NCBI GenBank assembly: GCA_031308135.1 | Contig: JAHLJT010003656.1 | Coordinates: 48,614,335-48,678,334, forward strand | Reading direction: 5' to 3' | Origin: Acheta domesticus | Lineage: Eukaryota; Arthropoda; Insecta; Orthoptera; Gryllidae | Length of the DNA stretch: 64,000 bases | Shown here: in pieces, positions 1-9,699 of the stretch | How positions within the stretch are numbered: the first letter of the stretch is position 1 | Layout: each line of letters starts with the position of its first letter | Position numbers and translations under genes: made by a program | The notes under the pieces: model-generated | Seen by the model: only the letters and a program-made list of their open reading frames with translations | Told to the model about the DNA's origin: nothing | The model's database searches: none

Positions 1-109
1 AAGGGTGTAATGTTGAAGAGAAAGTGAATATTGCAGCGCTGTCCATGGGTCTCTCTAATGGTTTTAAACAAGAGCGGATCCAGAGAGGAAATTTAGAGAT
101 TCCGATTTT

Positions 110-1380
110 CTATTTCCAACGGGTGCAGCATTTGCGCAGTAGGCATAACGTCGTTTTCAATTCTCAAGGCATTTCCTGAGCAAATGCAAAGAAAGCCAGG
201 AATTTCATTCTTTGGTCAGATAAAGCATGTTTTACAAGAAGTCACACTATTAATGAGCACAAGTTTCATCTGAGGGCCCAGGAAAATCCACATATTGCAG
301 GTAGTGAAGCTCATGAATTTTCTATTAAGGTGTCGCTTGGCATTATGGGTGAATATTTTCTCGGTCTACATTTGTTAGCGATCGTTTAAGAGGTGTTCAG
401 TATCCGAATTTTATTACTCAGGTACTTTCAACGCTCTTTGAAGCTGGGAGTTAATGAAAGACCGCGTTTATGCTACCAAAGTCAAGGACCCTGATGGCTA
501 GGGGCGGTTTTTAATGAAATGTCATTTTCTCTTTACATTTTATAAGAATGCTGTTTAATATAAAAATTCATTTTATTATGACAAAAAGAAATTACCTATT
601 TTTATTTGTAGTTTTTTTGCATTTTTCGTCGACTTTGAATAAGATGTCATTTTTCACTTTTTATGTCATTTTTAGAGCATTTTTTCGCTGATTTCTTCTA
701 TTTTAATATCATTTTAATAGTATTTGCCGCACATAATATTTCCGAGATTCCACAAATGCTCACCACAGAATTCCTGAGTAGCCATTTCGATTTCTTCGCT
801 CATGTATTGTATTGTCATGCGTTATGAAAACTACGTAAACTAAGGTTCCTATGACGCCTATCGTCGCCGTTGTCACTTCGACCGATTTTGCAATAAATAA
901 AGGCAAATATTTTTTTTGTAAAGATCAGTCCAAACCAAAAGTTGCAAGCTGAGATCATTTGAACACAAGGAAGAATCTTCTTTTACATCAGTAACATATC
1001 CAACAGCTTCAGTTCATCTGAAGTGGTTTTCATTCATTTTTACGCCATTTTTCCATGTTTTAGGGCATTTTAAAAACATTTTAAGTTCATTTTATTGATC
1101 ATTGGTAATTTTGGCAATGTTTTAAGTCATCAAAATTCGCCCCCCTAATGATGACCTTCCTCGGCGCATTGAAAGCGTGGCGGCAGAAAGAAAGGTACAA
1201 CCCGGCATAGTAGGCGTCACAGAAGCCGTGCAGCGCAGATGCCTATGTTGCATTCACATAAGAGGGGGCCGTTTTAAACATTTTGTAGAACCCCTGTTAC
1301 ACAAAGTGAAGATGCAAAATTTATCCAAATTCATATCGCAAAACCACCCATTACAAGACAAGCATACGTTTCAAAGATAA
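110..1380 (+). pseudogene. Tc1/mariner-superfamily transposase relic, split by a MITE
   Basis: Without a start codon, an open stretch at 198-386 reads like the start of a DDE transposase catalytic core: an ILWSDKACF motif (the first catalytic Asp context, usually SDEA.F), then an N.HKFHLRAQENPH segment and a GIMGEYFLG strand. A frameshift follows, with a RLRGVQYPNF segment. At about 452-497 there is an LMKDRVYATKVKDPD segment matching the LKDRVY motif that normally follows the third catalytic residue. The rest of the C terminus resumes after a MITE at 1147: DDLPRRIESV, then QRRCLCCIHIRGGRFKHFVEP, the usual C-terminal tail of insect transposases of this group. The region with the second and third catalytic acidic residues is missing between about 430 and 450, so this is an internally deleted, frameshifted and MITE-interrupted dead copy. 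Family assignment rests on motif memory; the exact clade is not determined. Confidence 0.62.
501..1145. mobile_element. MITE, family A copy 1 (TA target, GGGGCG termini)
   Basis: A 645-bp non-coding element flanked by TA on both sides (499-500 and 1146-1147). It begins GGGGCGGTTTTT and its other end, read from the opposite strand, begins GGGGGGCGAATTTT. It is similar throughout to 18716-19350, including shared CCACAGAATTCCTGAGTAG and TAAGGTTCCT blocks and the same order of T-rich segments. It sits inside the transposase relic. The TA duplication suggests mobilisation by a Tc1/mariner-type transposase; this is inference. Confidence 0.7.
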
Positions 1381-1414
1381 ATTTAAAAAACACGACATTT
1401 TCTTATGTAGTTAT

Positions 1415-1838
1415 TTTTGCCAAATCTCCTTTGGAAGATTGAGATAAATGATAAAATAAATTTAAAAAATATCCGTGCCACGATACACAGACATCTAAAA
1501 AATAAAATAAGGATAGAAACAAGAATACAAATTTTCAACACAGTTTTAATGTATGGAGATGAAGCAAGAGTGCCATCAAAAAAGATAACTTTAAAATCTA
1601 GACAGCAGAAATGAAATTTTTGAGAAGCACTCTTGGTTATAACATCTTAGATAAAATGGAAAATACGGAGATAACAAATGAACTAGGGGTCGAACCACTG
1701 CTGGAGAAACTGGAAAGATATAAGAAAAGATGGTATGTACATCTTAGAAGAATGTCCGATACCACATTCCCAGCACTCGCAGTGGACTACAGATGCAGAC
1801 GCAGGCGAGATTTAGGAACGCCCAGAATATTTGACTAA
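1415..1838 (+). pseudogene. Non-LTR retrotransposon reverse transcriptase, C-terminal tail (broken)
   Basis: Two overlapping frames together read like the C-terminal tail found in insect non-LTR retrotransposons (RTE/jockey/CR1-like). The first frame (to about 1605) has IRIETRIQIFNTVLMYGDEARVPSKK, the post-polymerase 'lpvllYGsEaWv' region. After a frameshift near 1605 the second frame has EMKFLRSTLGY, LLEKLERYKKRWYVHLRRM and RRRRDLGTP, the usual ending. Only the last ~140 codons survive, as expected for a 5'-truncated insertion, and a frameshift has since broken it. It lies just downstream of the transposase relic in the same orientation, but the two are unrelated element types. Clade not resolved. 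Confidence 0.7.
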
Positions 1839-1849
1839 GGTTAAGATCT

Positions 1850-2220
1850 GAATGCCCTTTTGAATTATATGTTGCTGCCGTGGATGTCCTAAAAAAAGTC
1901 TAGTTTAAAATGTCTAATGAATCAAAGGTGGAACTGACAACTCCAGAAATATAAAAAACAAACGAAAATGGTGATATCGGAATTATTGCCGCAACTTCTG
2001 TACTCCCTCGCAGGCGGCCTAATAAAACAAAGCCACCTGTGGTGGGTAGGGAGATATCCGCTCAATGACCTTGGCTATATATTCCATATCAACTTTCACG
2101 AACGATTCAATGTAAAATTTACTTTAAAAAAGGTACCATAAGCCACTCGTTCCTCACTCTGTCGTAATATCACAATCGTGTATTAATACCCAATTTTACA
2201 TCATCGTTTCATAATTTACT
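1850..2220. other. A+T-rich stretch, nothing recognised
   Basis: Ordinary intergenic or intronic DNA between the retrotransposon tail and a G+C-rich block. No ORF, repeat or RNA signal stands out. Confidence 0.5.
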
Positions 2221-2224
2221 ATTT

Positions 2225-2490
2225 ATTTATCAACTTTAAGGACCCCGCCACTGCATCGTCGTAGGCAGACCACGTCCCATCGCCCCCTCTCCCTCCTTCC
2301 AGGGGGTGCGCCACGGCTTTTTGCCGCCGGCAACGCTACTGGCGGACACGTGATCTCGCTTCCCATGATCGTGATCTCGCTGATTGGCACCCGCACCGCA
2401 CCTCCTCGTCCTCCGGATTCACGACCTCGCCTTCTCTCTGCTAGTCCTAGCAAAACCCCATTGGTTCCCTGACGAAATTTCATTTAGGGA
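2225..2490. other. G+C-rich block, unassigned
   Basis: About 260 bp of clearly higher G+C content than its surroundings, with a duplicated CGTGATCTCGCT (near 2348 and 2370). An 86-codon frame on the minus strand is arginine/glycine-rich and matches nothing I know; it is probably a by-product of composition. The 2490-2890 stretch that follows is mixed DNA with no recognisable gene. Confidence 0.3.
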
Positions 2491-2889
2491 GCGAAACTCA
2501 ATAACTAATCCATTACTTGTCATCCTCTAGAATTGAAACGAAAAAGATAATAATTGTACAATATTTTGATTTGTGCAATGAAAGTCCGATCATTTATGGC
2601 ACCAGAAAGGTTAACAGTCGTCATAGAAAACTTCAGATTAATTTTCTACTCGGCCGAATTGTCGTCGCCAAAAAATATCACGTTTTACATGCTGACAGGA
2701 ATACATATTTTCACCCCTCAACGAAAAATAAAAGCAACCCGCAAAAGCACAGAATATCCCAGAAGTATGGCAGAGTTGGCAATCCTACTTCGTCTCGTCA
2801 CCGCCGCCCGACCCGACCGCCTCTGCCGGCGACACTGCTCGCGGGTCGCCGGGCCACCGGCCAAGTTTCCCAATTTCGGGCCCCGCCGC

Positions 2890-3900
2890 CGCCGCCACCC
2901 GCGCGCTGCATACTGATGCCCCCCCCCCCTGCACAGCCCCTCCTACCCCCACCCACGTCCCTCACTCGCACCCGTCGGCCCCGTCTCTAGCCTGGCCTTC
3001 CCTCTCCCTCGGACACGCACACCCTCCACCCCCTACCCTCCTCGCTCCGTTTCCCTGTCGAACCTCCCCAACACTTCGTCATCCTAACCTCCTCCCGCGA
3101 ATGAGCCTCACTCCTCTCCACCTACGCCCATCCCTAACCCGCTCCCACCCATATATCCTCATTCCTTGGCTTCACTTCATCCTCCACTCCGCCCTTCTCA
3201 CCCCTACGCGACCTACAGCGCAGCGGTCCCCTCCCGACCTACTGCTTCTCGCCCCTCCTCACATCCCTGTTCTCCATTCCCCACCTCTTTCCACTCCGTT
3301 CTTCATACCCCTTCTCCGACCTGCTCGACTTAACATTCTCTCCCCTCCCTCTTCGGTAGGCTTCGGCTCTTCCCGACCACCCGCTCATCACTCCCCTCCC
3401 AACTCCACTTTACCCACCTATCCTTTCTGCTCCCTGCCATTCTTTTCTCTCCCTCTGTACTACTTCTCTGCCTCCTTGTTATCCCTACTTGCTCCTCCGT
3501 TTCGCTGTCCCCTCCTTCGTCCTCCCTGCGTCGTCTCTCTCTCTCCCTTTCCTGACACTCACATACTATCGTTTCGCCTCTTTCCTTCTCTCCTCGTCTT
3601 TCCCCATCCTCGCTCTCTCTATCTCTCTCTTCCCCCTTTCCTGACACACCCTCACGCTTCGCCTCTCTTCTCCATCGTCTTTCTCCATCCTTGCTCTCTC
3701 CCTCTTTCTCCCCTCCCTTTCCTGACACTCTCTCGCCTCGTCTCTTTTCTCCCCACCTCATCATCCTCCATCCTTGCTCTCTCTTTCTCCCCTCCCTTTC
3801 CTGACACACTCTCTCTCTCGCCTCGCCTCTTTTCTCCCCGCCTCATCTTTCTCCCTCCTTGCTCTCTCTCCGCTACCTTCCCCCCTTCCTCCGCGTTTTT
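2890..3900. repeat. 1-kb polypyrimidine tract with an 80-90 bp minisatellite
   Basis: The plus strand is almost all C and T for about a kilobase. From about 3520 to 3890 it contains a degenerate tandem repeat. The phrase CCTTTCCTGACAC recurs near 3546, 3635, 3716 and 3796, giving unit lengths of about 80-90 bp, each unit also holding CATCCTTGCTCTCTC. The long open frames here (Ser/Pro/Leu-rich on plus, Arg/Glu/Gly-rich on minus) come from this composition and are not gene calls. Confidence 0.75.
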
Positions 3901-4265
3901 CCCCCACCGCCGCCATTTCCATCCCCCCCGCCCCGCCCGCCCCGCCCCGCCCCGGCGCCGGAGCCGCTGTTTTTGCGCGGACGTGGCGCGAATGCCCTCG
4001 CCCCGCCGCCCGCGCCGCCCGCGCCGCCCGCGCCCGCCGCCCACTTGTCGCCCGAGCGCCAGGGCTTTGCGGCGAGGCCTTCCAAATAAACGACATGCGG
4101 CGCGGCGCGGCGCGGCGCGGGGAGGAGCCGTGTCCATGGCTTAGGTTGTTTACTGTTGATGCATGTGTTTCTCCATGTTCACCACTCACTGCTGCTGCTG
4201 CTGCTGCTGCGGTTCAGCTCGCTACGCGGATGTTCGAGGAGTCGTCGCAAACCGGGGAAACGCTG
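3900..4265. promoter_or_regulatory. CpG-rich block with CTG repeat, possible promoter or 5' exon
   Basis: Extremely G+C- and CpG-rich DNA (CCCCGCCCCG blocks, GCGGCGCGGC runs near 4096-4120) followed by a (CTG)n run of about eight units at 4190-4212. Such blocks often mark promoters or first exons, but no TATA box, splice-bounded exon or conserved protein could be confirmed. Regulatory assignment is inference only. Confidence 0.3.
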
Positions 4266-4349
4266 AATTGGCGACAATCAAAGGATATATCATCTTCTCG
4301 GATTTATTCCCTATTATGTTAAATAAGGTGTGGGACAAAGCAGTGTAGT

Positions 4350-5385
4350 ACGTTTACAATTAAGAAACCACATTTATCTTAGGTAATGCACACATAGTTA
4401 TGTGTAGATTTATTTTTAACATAGTACCCTTTTTCGAGTGTTTGAATGTCTTGTTTGAATTGTTTTCAAGTGAAAGATTTAAAATCATTTCGGGTACTTT
4501 GATAAATCTTTGATAAATCTTGACAGTACTTTGATAAATCTTTGAGACACCTTTTAATGCAGATGAAAACAACTATATCTTTCAAAAGTAATAATTTCTA
4601 AGTTTAATGTTTTCTTATGGTATTAACTTGAAAGAGAAGGAGTAATCATTTAATAAAAAAATATAAAGAATAATTTAAAATGTTAAGAACGTTAATCAAA
4701 TAAAAAGGTTTATTGCAAATAGTTTTCCTTTACGTTACAACTATCGGAAAAAAAGTATACACAATTCTTGAAATTCGTTCGCGAAAAACTTTGCACGTAA
4801 TCAATATGGAATGTTTAGAAGATAAATTTCAAGAAAACTGTGTTATAAATTCTTTCTTACCAACATTGCCTTACATAGTGGGGGTCATGATCACGTCGAA
4901 GAAATGTCTCAGCTTCTCGATCTTTTAACACCTTCGGTAAAACAATGATTAACACAGAAAAATGAATCATGAAAGAAAATGATAAAGGGAAAACGTGTGT
5001 AACAGTTATAAAAACGGAAATCAACGCGACACGTGTGAACTAAAATAGTTTTTATCCTTGAAAATTAATTTCATTTGTAATATAAGGAAAGCCAAATTTT
5101 CAAGTTAAAATGCTACTATCAGCTTATTGACTTACAAAATAAAGTGAACTTTCATGTGAAAATATCACGTTCTTGGTATGTACTTTCAAAGAAAATCTAA
5201 TTAAAATTACATAGTTTTCGTTTAGTTGGAGTATTATCAAATGTTAGATATAAAGGATTTTTAAAAACTTCTTCCATATGTAGGCCATAATTGACAAAAT
5301 CTGCTATTTATTTCAATGTTTAAAATCTCATAAAATATTCTATCTTTAAAACTAGTGGTACTGCAACAGTACGGGCTTACATGCA
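4350..5385. other. A+T-rich stretch, nothing recognised
   Basis: A direct repeat of TTTGATAAATCTTTGA-type sequence near 4497-4545 is the only local structure. No coding or RNA feature supported. Confidence 0.5.
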
Positions 5386-5389
5386 CTCA

Positions 5390-5531
5390 GGGGTCATCCA
5401 TAAACTACGTAAAGTTAAAGGAGATGGAGGGGGTCTGACGCAACGTTACATAGAGATAGGAAGTGCGTTACAAGGGGGAGAGGGTATTGAAAATACTCGA
5501 AAATTGCGTTACGTAATTTATGAACGGCCCC
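5390..5531. mobile_element. Short MITE with GGGG(T/C)C..TCCATAAACTACGTAA termini
   Basis: A 142-bp element whose left end GGGGTCATCCATAAACTACG pairs with its right end, which on the opposite strand reads GGGGCCGTTCATAAATTACG. This terminal sequence resembles a MITE type I recall from insect genomes. No internal coding capacity. The target duplication is not clear from the flanks. Confidence 0.7.
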
Positions 5532-5539
5532 TTAGTAAC

Positions 5540-6290
5540 GGTAACATAATATTACAATACCGCGATTTCTATCTACCTAAACATCCAGTCATCACTTGTA
5601 AAAGTCATTACAACTCGTAGAACACTAGTTGCAAAAACTAATTCTTTGAAAGCTAATGTATCAACACAAATTCGACAATTAAATGCGTAGCCTTAACATA
5701 TTAGAAGTTAACAACGTGACCCAACGGCAGCAGTGGCAGCTGTTGCTGTTGCCCGTTTCGTCAGCCCAGCAATGTTAAAGCAATAATAAACGATTCGCTT
5801 GACATATACACACGACGAATAATTTCTTATCGATACTTTTCAGGCACTAATAAATACAATATCTCTCAAAAATCGCGATAATCACTCATATTTCAAAATG
5901 TTGAGTTTTATTCTAAAACAGCAATTTGGGTCCATATAAACATTCAGTCATTACTTTTATAAACTCATTATAAATCTTCGAACGTAAGGTGCAAAAACTC
6001 GTTTTAAACTGATATACAAAGGCAAATTTGACAATTAAGACTACGTTCCAAATCGACAATGCAGAATGCGACAATGCAGACTGCGACCATCTATAACACG
6101 ACCCAATATGAGAGGAAATTCTCGGAATTTCCAATTGCCATCTGGCGACGCGCAATACCTTACTGGAATTTTAATAAGGTGTTTTCCAAGGGTTAGCCAA
6201 TAACGCTTAGGAAATTCGAATGAAAATTTTAAAATTTCCAGACACTAATATACTAATTACTTTAAAAAAAAGTAGGTGGTCATTTTTAAA
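5540..6290. other. A+T-rich stretch, nothing recognised
   Basis: Two related segments ending in near-identical phrases (ATCACTTGTAAAAGTCATTACAA near 5592 and TTACTTTTATAAACTCATTATAA near 5952) suggest an old local duplication. Nothing else stands out. Confidence 0.4.
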
Positions 6291-6545
6291 GAATGGAGCT
6301 CTGCAGTCAGGCGAAAATAACCGCTCCAGACTCTCGGGCTCCGCGCCGACGCTTGGCGAAGGGAGGGAGACCTTGCTCGGGGGAAAGAGTTTAACGGACA
6401 TTTCGACCGGCCACCTTGCGGCTCCCGCCGAGACTCGAGAGTCGCCGAGCGCCCGAGCGCTTGGGCGCTCGGACGCTCGGCTGCTCGGCCACTCGACCGG
6501 CGCCGGACTGCTCGGTAGCTTCGCCGCTCAATATATGTAAGGGAT
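6290..6545. repeat. G+C-rich GCTCGG-repeat island with a 17-bp hairpin
   Basis: A G+C-rich island in A+T-rich DNA, rich in GCTCGG/CCGAGC words. At 6444-6460 and 6465-6481 two 17-bp arms (GCCGAGCGCCCGAGCGC and its near-complement) are separated by a 4-base loop, TTGG, with one mismatch. A GATATAAAG word lies just downstream near 6543. The open frames on both strands are compositional. Confidence 0.6.
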
Positions 6546-6549
6546 ATAA

Positions 6550-7560
6550 AGTCGACGCACGTAGTGATCGCAACTCTTTCAATTCATTGTAATCGAAAGA
6601 AAATACAATTTCAATTAAACGATTGATTTGTTGAAAAGTAACAATTTATCGATTGATTAGAAATAATTTTATAGAGACAAAACAATACATTTTTTGAAAG
6701 AATTAAGGCAAACAAAGAGTCTGAAAATAAATTTAAACCTTTATTGCATGAATTTTTATATTTTTTATATTTATAGTGCTTAAGGGAAAATAATTCGTTT
6801 CGTACAAATTGTAATGTCATTGAAGTTTCTTACAAACCCGAATATAAGGCATATTTATTACATACAATGAATATTTAGTCATAATTTCACGAGTATATAA
6901 GAAAAACGCATATGCTAAGCAAAAATGAAGTGGGTACTCTTTTCCTTGTGTCAAAACGTCTTTTCATCATTACGCGTACTAATTTATTGTGAAATAGTTT
7001 ATGTAAGCCGCCATGGCCTCTGAATTTGTCGACTCGGTCGGCGGCAAAACAACAGCGGTCACAGCACATCAGCTTATTCAACTCAATAATTCAAAATACA
7101 TTATTTACTATTATATACACACGTTTTACATTATTTTATATTCGTCAAAAGTATTCACGAAATGATGCATTTAAAGTTTTAAATGTACGAGTACAATATT
7201 TTTCAATTACTCCATTATTTTTCGTTTCAATACAAGATAAGCGATTAATTGTAATTAAAAAATCGTAAAAGCTGAAATTGTGAATCATTGGCTTCTGTGG
7301 AGTAGTATTGAAGCTCCATGAGATCCCCTTCCTTTGGATGAACTACTGTGAACAGCGTGGCAGGAAGAGATTACAAAGGTTGATCGAAGTGACTCGGTGG
7401 CCCCCACGCAACGCGCCATCGCCTTTGTGACGAAATTTCCAGGAAAGGACACGAAGCAGTTGAAAGAGAAGGGTCGAGATATGTGCACAAAGATTTCCTC
7501 GAAATATATTGAGAGGCTTGCAAGATTATAAATAAAACTAAAAGTACAATGAGCTCAAAA
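6550..7560. other. A+T-rich stretch, nothing recognised
   Basis: No gene, RNA or repeat identified. Short frames here are unconvincing. Confidence 0.4.
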
Positions 7561-7607
7561 CAATGTTGGGGTGACTGAGGCACCCCGCGCGCCTACTGCC
7601 GGGTTAA
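7560..7607. mobile_element. Possible piggyBac-like element end (right end only)
   Basis: Read from the minus strand this begins TTAACCCGGCAGTAGGCGCG and continues GCGGGGTGCCTCAGTCACCCC. That is the same layout as the ends of the TTAA-flanked element at 35797-36710 (TTAA, CCC, then a GCGCGGGGT block and a CACCCC/GACCCC block). No matching left end was found upstream, so it may be a truncated or diverged copy. Confidence 0.35.
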
Positions 7608-7609
7608 GA

Positions 7610-8100
7610 AAATTAGACCTACGTTTCAGATGCCTGAAAATTACAACAACTAAAATATTTGGAAAAAGCCAACAAAAATACAAAATTGGAAGGGAAAAGT
7701 ACTAATAAAAAATTGCATCTAAATTTAGCAGAGCATTTGTATTTACGCCTTATAAAATGAAGGAAAATTAATGATTTTATGTTCATTAGAATAAAATAGG
7801 CAATTTCCGAAACTTCCGATGCCTAGTCATTACAAAGAACGGAATTTATCTCTGAAACTTTTGAATGCCTTTTCTTTGAATTCACAGGCAGAACTGCAAT
7901 AGATCCACTTGAGGTTTTCCAGTGCGTCCGAGGAGTCGATTTTTAAAGCTTTTCATTCTTTTTTATATTAAAATTTATTATTAATTTATTAAAATTTGAA
8001 AATTAATATTAAAATTCGTCTATATATTAAATTTTGAAAAAAAAACGAAATTATTGGTAATTTATTTTAAAAACCATTCAATACTCCTTCCTTTTCCTGA
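7610..8100. other. A+T-rich stretch, nothing recognised
   Basis: T/A-rich DNA with short poly-A runs. No supported feature. Confidence 0.4.
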
Positions 8101-8109
8101 AACTTGGCA

Positions 8110-8330
8110 TTAGATATTTACTCCGACGTGTCGGCCGATTGTTACGTTCGCCTGAACGGGGTCCGCCGGTTGTCGACAACCGGTCGAGTCTCGGTCGGCC
8201 GCCGGCTCCCGGGAGTCCGCAATCGGCTGCGAAGGACAGTCGAGCGCGTGGTCTCGAGAGAAGAGAGGCGAGCGAGCGCTGGTCGGTACAAATCGCGGAG
8301 AATGCAGACCTCTATTAAAGAACTCATTTT
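8110..8330. other. G+C-rich block with an 18-bp perfect palindrome
   Basis: A G+C-rich block within A+T-rich DNA. At 8166-8183 lies the perfect palindrome CCGGTTGTCGACAACCGG. Frames on both strands (126 codons plus, 67 minus) match no family I know. Confidence 0.45.
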
Positions 8331-8829
8331 TAGAACATATTTCAACTTACAAACATTCAGGGAGTTCGCCGAAAATGGAACCAGTATTACTTCCTTTGCC
8401 GTTACATACGAGGAAACAAATTGCAGACATTCGTGTAAATTTTTTTATTTATTTTGTCAAAAAACAGTAAAAAACTGTATATGACGTGTAGAGGAAGATA
8501 TTACCTGCGCACATTTTCTTGAGGCCGAGAATGAAAAAATGGAGAAAAAAAGAAAATAACAAAAAACACGAGATTAGCAACATTTGAAAAACTACACATT
8601 TTTGTTCCCAAGTTATAGAAAAACAATTTCAACGGTAAATGAACTGCTGACAAAATTAGGAGTCGTTTGTGAAGAAAGTATTGTTTAAAATTGTAGGTTT
8701 CACACAAAATAACACAAAATTGCATGTTTCACACAAAATAACACAGATATACTTCTATATAATAAGCATGACCTAATTTGAATGTCTGTTATTGATGAAC
8801 ATATTTCATTAAGGAAAAAGTTCAATCTT

Positions 8830-9690
8830 CATTCGATACGCCGAAATCGACGAAAAATTCCGAAATTTTGCAATTATCAAAAAATTACAAATTTAATCGA
8901 AAATACTAGTGGGATTTCTTTACGACTTCGTAAGAAACTCTTTTAGAACGCTATACGAGGATAAAAATTAAACAAACAATCTGGAGCCATTTTTGAGAAA
9001 ATTTTCAAAATATTGAGGCTTCATGTAGAGAACTTCCGCCCCCAATCAAAAGATCTGTTACAAACTTGCAGAACCTCAAATTCTTTCATACTGATCGGAG
9101 AATATCAATTTTAAAGAAAATCGTTTGAAAGGTTTAAGCATTTAACATAATTAAAAAAAAGTTTTATGCAAAAACTTCTCATATTTTCGAGAAATAGAAG
9201 CTGACCTTACTTGTACTTGATCTTTTCTGTGAACAACTTTCATTAAAGAAAAAAATTATATTCATTATTGTAGTTTTAGAAAGAAGCCGAAAAATTTCAA
9301 CTTCTGCAATTTTCAAAAAATTAAGGATTTTACCGAAAATAAAACTAGCACAATTCCTTTAAAAATTCTATATGCTATCCGAGGACAAAGTTTAATCTAA
9401 AAATAAAAAGACGTTTTTGGGAAAATTTAGAAAATGCTGAGGCTTAATGTAAATTGCATCCGTTTGAAACATGAGATGATCATTCGATCAGTTCTGGCAG
9501 TGAAAAGCAATTGTGGAGAAAATCGCCTGAACGGTTTGGACGCTAGCGTTGACCACAGGCTGACAGACGGAAGGACGTGTTTTTCCGTTAATTGATTTTT
9601 CGATATCAAGGTCCCTTAAAACATTCTGACAACACCACGTTTTAGAGGAAGTAATTCATGGCATATAAAAACTAAATCCATCGACATCTT
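8830..9690 (+). repeat. Dispersed A+T-rich repeat, family E copy
   Basis: Shares phrases in the same order with 61310-61850 and in part with 26280-26680, 50290-50720 and (inverted) 32390-32700: GAGCCATTTTTGAGAAAATTT, CGCTAGCGTTGACCACAG, GACAGACGGAAGGACG and CACCACGTTTTAGAGG. Non-coding. Probably an old, highly diverged interspersed element; its class is not known to me. The segment seems to hold two partial repeats of the same block, near 8850 and 9270. Confidence 0.55.
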
Positions 9691-9699
9691 CGTTTCCAG

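Noticed and set aside
3101..4189. 347-codon plus frame and several minus frames
   Set aside because: Pyrimidine-strand composition and a minisatellite explain them; Ser/Pro/Leu and Arg/Glu/Gly bias, no domain.
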